A stretch of 64,000 nt of DNA from NCBI GenBank assembly GCA_024220505.1, contig JAKZZE010000023.1, positions 496,001 through 560,000 on the forward strand. The letters run 5' to 3'. Under the pieces are notes generated by a model, which worked only from the letters and a program-made list of their open reading frames with translations, did no database searches and had not been told where the DNA came from. Position numbers and translations under genes: made by a program. Shown piece by piece: positions 1 through 9,979 of this stretch (its first letter is position 1; the number at the start of each line of letters is the position of its first letter). Source of the DNA: Rhizopus arrhizus (taxonomy: Eukaryota; Mucoromycota; Mucoromycetes; Mucorales; Rhizopodaceae).

Positions 1-35
1 ACAGCATCAATGAACCTCCTCCATGCTTGATCATA

Positions 36-63
36 CAGTCCTGCTGTTAACTGCCTAACAAAA
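36..63 (+). repeat. Left terminal inverted repeat of the mariner element
   Basis: 28 bp beginning CAGTCCTGCTG. It pairs with 1604-1631 with two mismatches (positions 8 and 13 of the repeat) and is preceded by target TA at 34-35. Confidence 0.92.
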
Positions 64-239
64 ACAAAATTTAAGATAATTCCAGCAAAAATAAAGCTAA
101 ACTTTTTAAAGTTTAATGGAACAGTGCTAAAACAACATATTTTTATTGAACAAATTTTTATAGCACACTAATTAGTAAAATGTGGCGGAATTTGAAAAAA
201 AATGAAAAATGACTATAAAATCAACCTGACAGCAAATCT

Positions 240-1262
240 TTAACGCTTTGTATATCCACCTTTAGCCTTGATAACCTCTTCAATTCTTTTTGGCATACTC
301 TCGTAATACTTCTTCATGTCCTCTTTAGTGAATTTGTTCCACTCTGCATCAAATCTATCCCACAATTCATCCATATTTTTGGGCTTGGTGTCATATGCAT
401 CTAATTTCAACTTAACATGATGCCAGAGGTGTTCAATTGGGTTTAGGTCGGGACTATTTGCTGGCCAGTCTTGAGTATAGTTAATTCCGTTATCTGCAAG
501 CCATTTTTTAGTGAGTTTAGATGTGTGTTTTGTATCTCCGTCCTGTTGAAAGATGACTTCCTCATCGCTGAGACTGAAGTGCTCGAGTGTATCGTTATAG
601 GAAGTATCCAAGATATGGGTGTACAGCTCTGATTTCATAGGATACTCAATAATACTGCATGCGTAACCTACTCCTGATGATGTCATGCATCCCCAAACCA
701 TCATTGAGCCTCCGCCACCTTTTAATTGAGTCTGATAATTATGTGGTCGAAGTGGGTCATCCTTATGTTTCCATGTAATTTGAGCTCCATCTGATCCCCA
801 TCTGTTGATTTTGGTTTCGTCGGAGAATATGACCTTGTTCCAGTCCTCTACAGTCCAGTCACAGTGTTTTTTGGCCCATTCCAATCGCTTTTTCTGGTTA
901 GTTCTCTTAATTAAAGGCTTCTTTTTCTTATACAGAGTTTTAAGGCCGAGGGATCTCATTAGTTGTGTCGTAGATGAGTACTGCAATTTGTAACCAAGAG
1001 ACCACAGATATCTTTGAACATCCTTTGCTGATAATAAGAAGCCTTTTCGGACTTTAAAAGCTATGACTTGCTTTGTAAAATCGGGAACGGTGCTGACTCT
1101 ACCACCACGGGGTTTGACGCGATCAGGATCAACTTGCTTTTTCATGAGAATAACTAGAGCTCTAGACACTCCAGTGGCTTGTACAATGTTTTTAGTACCC
1201 TTTCCGGCCTTAATTAATGAAATGACGTTATTGCGTGTGTCGTTGCTGAGTTTATAAGGCAT
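240..1262 (-). CDS. Tc1/mariner transposase (DDE type), intact
   Basis: Transposase of 340 aa, the usual length for Tc1-like enzymes. It would bind the terminal repeats in the nucleus and catalyse excision and insertion at TA. The N-terminal ~110 residues look like paired helix-turn-helix DNA-binding domains. The catalytic triad is visible: D148 in FSDET, D241 in QQDGD and E277 in SPDLNPIEHLW, about 35 residues apart by my count. Other family marks are the GGGGS-MMVWG segment and HTS after the second Asp. It starts at an ATG (1260-1262), runs to a stop at 240 and has no internal stops. It sits centrally between the inverted repeats, so it looks potentially functional; activity is inference. 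Confidence 0.93.
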   Translation of the reverse strand: MPYKLSNDTRNNVISLIKAGKGTKNIVQATGVSRALVILMKKQVDPDRVKPRGGRVSTVPDFTKQVIAFKVRKGFLLSAKDVQRYLWSLGYKLQYSSTTQLMRSLGLKTLYKKKKPLIKRTNQKKRLEWAKKHCDWTVEDWNKVIFSDETKINRWGSDGAQITWKHKDDPLRPHNYQTQLKGGGGSMMVWGCMTSSGVGYACSIIEYPMKSELYTHILDTSYNDTLEHFSLSDEEVIFQQDGDTKHTSKLTKKWLADNGINYTQDWPANSPDLNPIEHLWHHVKLKLDAYDTKPKNMDELWDRFDAEWNKFTKEDMKKYYESMPKRIEEVIKAKGGYTKR

Positions 1263-1603
1263 TACAAAGAAGTAGTTGTCAAGTGTAGAAGTAGAGATGT
1301 GATGGGGGGAAATGAAGAGAAAAGTGTCGCTTTTTTATACATTTTTAGCTTCTCTACGTCATGATGGTACGTTATGTACGTTATCATTGCATCATGTACG
1401 CCAAAATAGGGTTTAAAGTACATTTAATCATACTTACATGATTTTCTATTTAACCCAAAATCAATTTTTCTTGATTTAGATATTTGTGTAACAAGCTAGA
1501 ATTACATCATTCTTTTCCTCTTATACTATGACGTATGGGCTATCTAATGGTTTTTATTTCGTAGTTCTGACGTAATTATAGCACTGTGCAGGCCATTTTA
1601 TGG

Positions 1604-1631
1604 TTTTGTTAGGCAGTTGACAGTAGGACTG
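1604..1631 (-). repeat. Right terminal inverted repeat of the mariner element
   Basis: Reverse complement of the left repeat with two differences, followed by TA at 1632-1633. Together they define the element ends to the base. Confidence 0.92.
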
Positions 1632-1633
1632 TA

Positions 1634-1879
1634 ATGATTCGGGATTTTAATATAAAAGTTTAGATAAGGAAAGAATTGTTATAAAAACTCTGATTCTTTA
1701 TTTCATGAAAAACATTGGGATTTTTATACTAAATTGTGGATAACTGATATGCATTGAATTCGGGATAAGATGAATAATATGTTTGGGCTCGGATATAAGT
1801 TGTATTCTTTGAATAATGAGTTGCCATAGTTATGTTCGGTTTCCGTTGATAATTATGGTAAATCGAGCCGTGACGGTTC
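1634..1879. other. Unassigned DNA between mariner and gypsy remnant
   Basis: About 250 bp of AT-rich sequence between the mariner target TA and the first recognisable gypsy codons. I see no open frame and no similarity to the other LTR sequences of the window. It may be degraded protease-region DNA of the gypsy element or the original host sequence. Confidence 0.4.
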
Positions 1880-4800
1880 TTGCTGATTCGTCACAATGTA
1901 GCAGTCAAACATAAGAGTACTGAAAAAGAATTAGATGACTCTATTCTAGATAAAGCTTATGAACCAAATATTTCACGAGCCGGTACAGAAAAAGAACAAA
2001 AAGTTTTTGATATGGCTATTAAACCATACATCGAAGCAAATAAAAAATTAAATAAGAATTCTTTATGTAATATTAAAGAGGCTGTTTTACATCTTCCAAC
2101 ACCGAAAGATTATGTTGCCAATATAAAGCAATATCCAATAGCATATACCTTACAGCCTAAAGTAATGGATATAATAAATAGTTGGTTAGATGAAGGTATT
2201 ATCATTCCAGCAACTCCATCTGGATGGAATCTGCCTATGACAGTAACTCATAAAAAAAATTTAGACGGCACTAAGACAGATAAAATTCGATTAGTGTTGG
2301 ATCCTAGAATGTTAAATAAGGTCTTACCAGTTGATAACTATCAACTTCCATTAATTAACGACATATTCAATTCCATGTCTGGTGCAGTCATTTTTAGCAC
2401 GTTAGATCTAAAATCTGCATTTAATAAGTTTCCTGTAAATAAGGATGATCAAATTAAAACTACTTTTAGTGCACCCAATAATTTACAATATATGTATAGA
2501 GGTGCTCCTTTTGGAATATCCACAATAAGTCAGTTATTCTCTCATATAATGTTAACATTATTTAAAGATCTTCCTTATGTAAAATGTTTTGTTGATGATA
2601 TCTGTATATTCAGTTCATCTATACATGCACATCTTCTTCATGTTAAAAAAGTGCTACAAATATTAACTGATGCTAATTTAAAAATTAATTTTGAAAAGAT
2701 CTATTTGGCAATGTTAAGGATACATAAGATTATAGTCACTTTATTTTAGTAAAAGGAATCAGATATGATCCTGAATAATATGTTGACATAACTTGGAATC
2801 ATTTATAACATTATTCCCAACACAGATCAATAGAATACTTTGATTAGATTTTTATATTAAGCTTTATTCATATTTACTTCACATAGTCAAATAAGATGAC
2901 ATGGTTGTAATATAGTTTAGTGATAGTATGAGCATGTTGAATAAGGAATGACGATTACTTATCGGATCATCATTAGTCATGAAAACATTTATCCTGACTG
3001 AGATATTATTGTTAGCAATGATATCCAATCACGGAACTAAAAGTCTTTATATTCATCCGTACCATCTCCTTAAATAGTTATATCTGAAACCATCCCAATA
3101 GCATAATTGACAATACAAGCTAGGAACAGGCTAAACTAATAATTAGAAATAGTAATCATCTATTCTGTTAAATTGATTATAAATCTGTCCTAATTCTTTA
3201 TCCGTATCATGTCTATAAATACTCTCACTTTTTACATGTAGAATTTATTTTAATCTGATATAGTTATCTTAACTTAATAAAGAGATACCAAGTTCTAACA
3301 GTATTTCTTTATCTTTGATTGCTATATTATATTTACCTAAAACTCCCCTTTCCTAAACAGGCAAAATCTGCCGTTTACTTATTAGGATATTCTATTTCTG
3401 CCTCAGGAAAGCAGATAGATGCCCGAAAATTAACAAATACATACGATTGGCCTCGTCCTACTACTCAAAAGCAAGTGCAGAGTTTTCTTGGGTTTGTCAA
3501 CTATTTTAGACAACATACTCCCAATGCTACACTTCTCATGGTTCCCTTAGATGATTTGCGTTGCCATGATGAAAAAGTTAAAGGTCCTTTCGAATGGACA
3601 AAAGAGCATCAAATGCACTTTGATAGTATAAAGCACATTTTGTCTTCAGAATTGATGTTATCCCATCCTGATCTGTCAAAACCATTTTGTATCGCTACAG
3701 ATTCATCAGATTACAGTACTGGTTGTTGCTTATATCAAGAGTTCGAGGTGACTAAACCCAATGGCGAAATATCTAAAATCAAAAGATATATTGGTTTCAT
3801 GTCCCGTTCCCTGTCAAGAAGCGAAAAACGCTACAGTGTCACAATGCGTGAATTGCTTGGTGTAGTTTATGCCTTAACCCAATTTCATAAATTTATATGG
3901 GGCACACGATTTACTTTATACACTGACCATAAAGCTTTATGCTATATTCATTCCCAAAAGAATGCAAATAGTATGCTTATTAAATGGCTTGACGTCATCC
4001 TTGATTATAACTTTAATGTCATTCATGTTCCCGGTTTGGAAAATGTCTTACCTGACAAACTATCCAGATTATATCCGCCAAAGGATACGGTCGAGCATGA
4101 AAGCGATATCAAAAAAGGCAAAAGATTATCCTCGTATAGACAGAATCATGCTATTTCTGAGACAATCAATATAAAGAAAAGACATCGAGCTTATTCTAAA
4201 TACAATGCTGCTATTAACATTATTTCAGTAATTCAAGAAACTACAACTTCTGATGCACAAAAGAACATCAATCAAGTTAAAGAAAATACTGATCTAAGAA
4301 ATATTGATGATAACATCAATGATCAATACCTATTTTATGTACAATCTGCACAGCCATTATATTCGGATTATCTTACACCGCCTTTGGCTGAACACCAACA
4401 GTTACTTATAGATGCCCATAATAAAATTGGTCACTATGGTGCTGAACAAATGGTCAAACGTCTCCATAATGACGGTATTCATTGGCCTAACCTGATAGGT
4501 GATTGCATTAAATTCATTAAGCAATGCAAAGATTGTATGAAACATAATATAGAAAAAAGAGGCTTCCATCCTCTACGCAGCATTTATAGCTACTACCCTG
4601 GTGATCATTATGCTATTGATCTTGGTGGTCCTATGCATACTACTTCCGTTTACAATAATAATTATTTTATGGTTATCATCGATGTTTGTACACGTTTTTG
4701 TATACTTCGTGCTCTACCTGATAAAAGATCAGATACAATTTTACGCTCTCATCGACGTATTCTCAACTATGGGTTTTCCTACAAAACTTCAAAGTGATAA

Positions 4801-5935
4801 TGGAATAGAGTTTAAAAACTCGCTCTCAAAAGATTTAGCTGATGCTATGGGCTATGATCATCGATTCATCACCCCTCTACACCCATCTGCTAATGGAATC
4901 AGTGAACGTACTGTACAATCAGTCAAAAAATTACTGGCTAAAGCCACTCATGGTGTTGGCAATGATTGGGATTTATATCTTCCATCTATTCAACTTGCTA
5001 TGAATAATCGTATATCCAAACGGTTAAATTCCACACCTTTCTCTCTCATGTTCGCACGTAAAATGAACGAACCTTATGATTTTCGATCTGACAAAGACAA
5101 GCTCAAAGAAGTTAAAGATAAACCACCAATGTCTCATGAAGAACTCATGAAACGCATTGACTATATGACTGATATTGTATTCCCAGCTATCGTAAATAAA
5201 ACCAAAGCACAAATAGAACTTGAACAAGCAAAGTTCAATGATTCTCATAGGCTTGTTGATTACACACCTGGCTCTCATGTCATGGTTCGTATTCCAAATA
5301 AATCTGGTCAACTTGCTCCTGCTTATGAAGGACCATATACAGTCGTACGTAAAAATAAAGGAAATGCCTATATCTTACGTGACGAAACTGGTGTCCTTAT
5401 ACCTCGTGCCTACACTTCTGTTGAGCTGAAATTAATCTCTAATGAAGAAGTGATAGAACTGGATGATGAAGGTAATGAAATCATAAATTTCGAAATCGAG
5501 GCAGTTATAAACCATCGTGGCCCTCCAAAAGACCGTGAGTACCTTGTACGTTGGAAAAACTATAGCAGTGAGTGGGATGAATGGCTATCTGCAGATAAGT
5601 TTAATGACCCTAACACACTACGCAACTATTGGAAAAATCTTGGTAAAAAGTATGTTCCTCCAAAAAATGCTCCAATTACCAATTCTCCATCTTCATCTGA
5701 AGCATTAAAATCTACACCATCTGGTACTATAAGTGCTGCTATGAAACATTTCTCTTCTGATGAGGAAACCAATTCTAATTTGGTCGATAAAAAATCCACA
5801 ATTAATTCTAATGTTGGCTCTTCAACACGATCTGTTAAAAGAACTCGTCGTAATAAGCCTTCAACTAAAAACGTCTGTAATACTTCATCCACAGCTACTC
5901 GATCCAGTAAACGACTTAAATCTCTTCATAAGTAA
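1880..5935 (+). pseudogene. pol: Gypsy pol remnant: RT, RNase H, integrase, chromodomain (three segments)
   Basis: Segment one (1880-2711) is reverse transcriptase with the catalytic FVDD motif near 2590 and the upstream LDLKSAF block. Segment two (from 3360) holds the RT tail (LLGYSIS), RNase H (TDSSDYS, then TDHKALCYI), the integrase zinc finger with its H/H and C/C pairs near 4420-4545, and the first integrase Asp (IDLGG). Segment three (to 5935) is one frame over. It carries the second Asp (QSDNG), the Glu (NGISERT), a GPY-type motif and a chromodomain (YLVRWKNYSSEWDEW). Removing the LTR plus one target copy (653 bp) puts segments one and two in the same frame. The frame change near 4745 is a separate lesion. 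A TGA lies directly upstream of 1880 in frame, so the 5' end is already broken there. Confidence 0.88.
2712..3359 (+). mobile_element. Solo LTR (648 bp) inserted in gypsy RT
   Basis: The segment starts TGTTAAGG and ends CCTAAACA, the TG...CA ends of LTRs. It is flanked by perfect 5-bp direct repeats GGCAA (2707-2711 and 3360-3364), the target-site duplication expected from an LTR-retrotransposon integrase. It contains no coding frame. A possible promoter (TATAAATACTCTC near 3212) and an AATAAAG signal near 3277 fit an LTR. The full-length parent was presumably lost by LTR-LTR recombination. A second copy lies at 10193-10836 in reverse orientation. Confidence 0.92.
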
Positions 5936-6333
5936 ATTACTTTTCACAAAAAAAAAAAAAAAAAAATATGAATACATTAAAAATAGTCACAAGATTTTCT
6001 TCAAAGTAATGAAACGTAAAACTATTTAGACTGTTCTTTTATTGTAAAAACTAAAACCAACTGCATTGAAGGTTAATACATGGAATTAATATAATGAATG
6101 AATTAACTGACCAAACTACGGTTGTTGGTTGAAGTATTAAAAGTGAAACAAAGTTAAAAGAGAAGAAAAAGGGAAGGGCAGAGATGAGGACAGATAGTAT
6201 TTGAATTTGTGTGAAAACGGGAATTCAGGCAGAGTACAAGTTTACTGAACCCCGACAATCCGGTCCTCAGTGCTGTTTGTTAAAAAAAATATTCTACATT
6301 TCAGTAATCTTATACTGGTCGGGGGGGGGGCTA
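5936..6333. other. 3' untranslated part of the gypsy remnant
   Basis: AT-rich DNA with an A18 run near 5949, purine-rich stretches near 6160-6200 and a G10 tract at 6321-6330. In LTR elements a polypurine tract lies just before the 3' LTR, so the G tract could serve that role. No gene is seen. Confidence 0.45.
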
Positions 6334-6594
6334 TGTCGTATTTACATCATTAAATACTTATTATTCGTATGAAATTACTCAGATCTTATATAAGAAATAA
6401 CAAGTACTGAATACATAATATTACTTATTACATATTCCTTCAAGCTCATATACAATGTTTATATCGTTCAAGCTCAATACTAAAATTGACCTTGAACTCA
6501 CTTCGGTCCCTGAATAATTTTATTTCCTATATAAAGGCGTAGTTTGATTAAATGGGTTCTCTCTCTCGTCTTGAAATCTAATAAAGAGGTTACA
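6334..6594 (+). repeat. Candidate 3' LTR of the gypsy remnant
   Basis: Starts TGTCGT directly after the G-rich tract and could end in TTACA at 6594 (about 261 bp). It has a TATATAAAGG box near 6529 and AATAAAG near 6580, in the order expected for an LTR promoter and polyadenylation signal. No matching 5' LTR exists in the window, so the ends cannot be tested here. Confidence 0.4.
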
Positions 6595-6689
6595 TAGAGA
6601 CTCATTTACTAGTTTTCAAGTACTATTTCCTTTATTTTTTCTCACTTTATTATCTGCAAATATCTCAAAGTTTACGAGTCAGTCATTTC

Positions 6690-7587
6690 GAAAACTGAAT
6701 GCATGAGCAAGAAGTCTGAAATAGCATTTGCAACTTGGTGTTCTAAAGAAAGGTTAATTTTATGGGTGTGCCATTTACTAGGAAAAGGATTAGAGAGTCG
6801 AATAAGCGCTGTAGGAAACTTTACGTAATGAAAAATGAATTTAGAGGTAACACACTATTGGCATTTTGAAGAATTACCATTATTTATTCTCTGTTGTTAG
6901 AGGGTATTGTAGAAACCATCACTACTTCTATTCCACGCTATCAAAACTACATAAACTTTTTAAAAAAACAAGGACGCACCATCATTGGGCATGCCAGGAA
7001 GTCTATTGATAGCAATGATGAAAAAAAAACAGAAAAATACTTTTAAATAGCATGGTGCAGCGCTTAAAAGAAAGATCTTTATGTGACATGGTCTTTGTGT
7101 CATGGTCTTGTTCGGCCGACGCTAATTTTTCTTCAAGAGATATGAATGACAGCACTGATTTGCTAAATGAATTGACAGGTGTAGATGGAGACACTCAATG
7201 TAAGACGTATTATATTTGTAAATATGTGAATAATTATCAACAACATGACTAATACTAATATTTTTCTTAGCGATGATTTCTTATATCAATTCATCTGAAA
7301 CAGACGTTTGTCTCGTAGCCATAGATTTCGCAGGACTGTCTACAAACATAGGCGATTTACAAAACTTTTTTAAGTAAGCTAAATTGCATACAAACAAACC
7401 AGCTTTAGTCGCACTTCTAATACTCTTTGCTAGTATTCACAAAAAACTAACGACAGTTATAATTGACACATTACTTTATGACAACAAATTTCACGAATTC
7501 AAGAGAGAGGCTGTATTGAATGATCCAACAACTTTATCGTCTTTTGATTGTAGATCAAAACCAGTTCAAAGATCCATGAAAGTCTAA
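6690..7587 (+). pseudogene. Serine-recombinase-like family protein, decayed plus-strand copy
   Basis: Pieces of a multi-exon gene related, exon by exon, to the minus-strand gene at 7871-9154. They are: a basic segment (PFTRKR near 6775); an intron about 6847-6900; the exon carrying IIGHARKS near 6985 (ARKS near 6992-7003); RLKERSLCDMVFVS near 7056-7097; DGDTQ near 7187-7199; the IDFAGLST segment near 7322; and a C-terminal FDCRSKPVQRS near 7541. The Y-x-R-x-S motif of serine recombinases is H-A-R-K-S here. Frames do not connect across an A-run at 7022-7030 nor near 6765, so it is probably a pseudogene. Function is unknown; relation to serine recombinases is inference from motifs. Confidence 0.6.
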
Positions 7588-7590
7588 ATA

Positions 7591-7870
7591 CTTAACTGTT
7601 ATTCTATATTTATCATTAAGCTTGGCAGATATTCATATAATACTCAAGTTTTGAAAAATGTTTAAATATGTAACTAATTATATCTTTAAAATTTTTTAAT
7701 AATTTTATAAAATAAAATTTTGCCTTGAAAAAGAATTACGAATCGTTTTCAAATTAAGACGATAAAAAATACTTTATTTTATAAACAAATATCATATTTT
7801 TTAAATGAATAATATATACTGTAAATGAATGCTTTATTTTTTGGAATGAAGGGTGTATTTTAACAAATAT
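7591..7870. other. AT-rich spacer between two convergent family copies
   Basis: About 280 bp of very AT-rich sequence between the C-terminal ends of two related genes that face each other. No gene is seen. Confidence 0.5.
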
Positions 7871-9154
7871 TCATTGAATCAAATAAATAAAACAATTACG
7901 TTTCCTTCGACCTTTGAAAACAGATAGTACTGACGAATCCTCAAGCATTTTTTGTCTGTTAAATATTTTTGTCTCGTTTTCGAATGGTAATCTGTCGATG
8001 ATTATTTTTTTCAGTTTATCATATATACTAATGATAATAACTTGTTAGTTCTGTTAATTATTAGAATCAATAATATACATACTTAACAAACTGATATAAA
8101 TCATCTACCTTCGTAGACAACCCAGCGTAATCAATAGCAACTAAACAAACATCTTCATCTGTGGTATTTAAATAGTTTATCAAGTCTGAAAGGTGTATGC
8201 ACTTCATTAATATTGGAAGCTATATCATACACATATACTACCCTTCACATACTAACCTTGAGTGTTTCCTGTGGCATCGCTTATTTTGTCCAAGATTTGT
8301 GGATTATCTTTTAAATCACGAGAAGCAAGTGGATCTGAGGCAGAGCAACAAGACGATACAAACACTTTGTCAACAAGTGATCTGTTGCTTAAGCAATTTA
8401 CCATTTTTTGAAGGAATTCGATTCTCGTCTTCTCCTCTTCGTTGCCTGGTGATTTTCTAGCATAACCAATAATTGAAAATCTCTGTTCCTTCAAGCTTTT
8501 TATATGTTTCTGATAGTTTGGAATGGAACCAACGATACCCTTGACGATACCATCTTAAAGAGAGGTTAAACAATAAATCATTTTCGCACATTTAATTCAT
8601 AACTTTACCTGAATACTTCTTCAAAACATAGATTCTTCTAATTCTATTATTCGAAATTTCACCATTCACAACTCGCCTTTTTCTTGTAAATGGTGCATTT
8701 AACATCAATATATCCTTCTTTTTGCACCAGGTTGAGAACGATTGGACAGTTTTATCAATCATCATCTCAGTATATAAATTAGCTATTCCAAGTACATGTT
8801 TCATGGTGATGTCCTTTTCTTCATGTGCTGAATCTTCGATTGAAGCAACAGGCACAAAGGCATAGTTCAAAAACTGTATTATTTGCATTTCGGTTGCTAA
8901 TTTTATTTATAATTAATAATAAAATGAAACACATAGTTACTATTATATAATATTACTTACTCAATTGAGGGTATTTCTTCCTGATTTTCGGCTGAGGACA
9001 CCTCTAAAGATTTTGCAACGTAACGCTTATAAGAATAAACATCATCTAAAATTTTAACTAAGGAGACCAAAACTGGTTTTGTTGGATCTTCTAACCAGCA
9101 AACATATGCTCCACCAATGTCTTCACCGAAGTCTTTTATTTTTTTCAATAGCAT
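7871..9154 (-). CDS. Serine-recombinase-like protein with introns, unknown function
   Basis: A multi-exon gene read from high to low coordinates. Exon A is about 9154-8961 (start uncertain); B about 8896-8615 carries a basic stretch PFTRKRRVV; C is 8553-8257; D starts at 8185; the last coding piece ends with a TGA at 7871-7873. Exon C contains IIGYARKS followed by a helix-like segment (TRIEFLQKMV), closely resembling the N-terminal Y-x-R-x-S catalytic segment of serine recombinases/resolvases. Exon D has AIDYAGLST, at the place where those enzymes have a D-R-L-G-R-S motif; the Asp remains but both arginines are replaced (Y and L). Introns C-D and B-C have good GT/AG ends and keep frame. The A-B junction does not close neatly, so the gene may be damaged. 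I recognise the family only by these motifs. Confidence 0.55.
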
Positions 9155-9215
9155 TTCATAATTCTGATCCGTGTATTCCTTTGAAAAGTATATGTAAACA
9201 GCTTGATTGTGAGAG

Positions 9216-9253
<38 letters not shown>

Positions 9254-9930
9254 AGATAATTTGTCAAGTACTTCGTTTCAAAAAATACCATTTGTTGCAA
9301 CTGGGTACACTCGATACATTTTTCAATGAACTCGGTACACTTTTTATTGAACTTGGTACATACTTGGTACATACTTAGTACACATCCGGTACACTTTAAA
9401 TGCAAGTTGGTTATTTTTTAAAAAGAAAAAAGAGAGTTAGAAGTAAATAAAAAAAGATAAATTAAAAGTATTTATTCATAGAATGCTCATATATGATTGA
9501 GTGTGATTGACTGTGATTTAGTCCCTGGATTTAATATAATTTGACCATGCAATTACGCAGCATCTTATCCTTAATGAAGATTATCCGAACTAACCTGTAG
9601 CCTATCTATTGGATATATTTTACATGTAGTTTATTAATGCTGTTTTCATATCGAGTTATGAATGATGGATACATCAATCAGACACTGGTTTACAACACCT
9701 GATTACAACAACGGCAGTTCAATCAACCTTATTTGATAAATATTGTTAGGTCGATAGTTTATCCACTACATTGTTTCTTGATTCGTGAAGAAGACAGCGG
9801 CTATTAACCATCTACTATATTTCCTTTATCTTATATCATTCTTTTAACCAATCAATTGAAATAGTGGTAAAGACCCAGACGTCCAAAAAGTATAAATAGC
9901 CTCAAATGTTTTTTTTATTAATAAAGTCAT
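9155..9930. other. Repeat-bearing spacer
   Basis: Contains an A36 run (9216-9251) and then a cluster of GGTACA/CGGTACAC units (9305-9395). Further right is non-coding DNA with a TATAAATAG box near 9890 and AATAAAG near 9920. The last two, followed by TTTCACA, could be part of an LTR or the terminal region of the neighbouring tyrosine-recombinase element. No gene is seen. Confidence 0.5.
9305..9395 (+). repeat. Cluster of GGTACA-type short direct repeats
   Basis: Six to seven degenerate copies of a (A/C)(T/C)(T/G)GGTACA(C/T) unit at irregular 10-30 bp spacing, next to an A36 run. The copies are seen directly; a binding or transposon-subterminal role is only a possibility. Confidence 0.6.
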
Positions 9931-9979
9931 ATATATAATCTTTAGTTTCACAACTATTCTCTTTTTATTTTAGTTTTTG

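Larger units (their letters stand above)
36..1631 (-). mobile_element. Tc1/mariner DNA transposon, apparently complete
   Basis: A cut-and-paste DNA transposon of 1,596 bp. Its ends are 28-bp terminal inverted repeats (36-63 and 1604-1631) that begin CAGTCCT and differ at only two positions. It is flanked on both sides by the dinucleotide TA (34-35 and 1632-1633), the classical Tc1/mariner target duplication. It carries one transposase gene on the minus strand. Near-identical ends, a clean TA duplication and an unbroken reading frame all point to a recent insertion. Boundaries are read directly from the sequence; family assignment rests on the transposase motifs. Confidence 0.93.
1880..6594 (+). 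mobile_element. Ty3/gypsy chromovirus remnant, 5'-truncated
   Basis: An LTR retrotransposon copy that keeps pol from reverse transcriptase to a C-terminal chromodomain. It lacks a recognisable gag, protease and 5' LTR. Order of domains: RT, RNase H, HHCC zinc-binding motif, integrase core, chromodomain. This is the order of Ty3/gypsy (Metaviridae), and the chromodomain places it with chromoviruses. It is broken three ways: loss of the 5' part, a solo LTR inserted in RT (2712-3359), and a frameshift in integrase near 4745. The right limit is uncertain; I use the end of the candidate 3' LTR. Confidence 0.8.

Noticed and set aside
5760..6029. Plus-strand frame overlapping the end of gypsy pol
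   Set aside because: Out-of-frame shadow that runs through the A18 tract; no independent support.
9305..9395. CRISPR-like array
   Set aside because: Units are 6-10 bp with irregular spacing in a eukaryotic context; not CRISPR.
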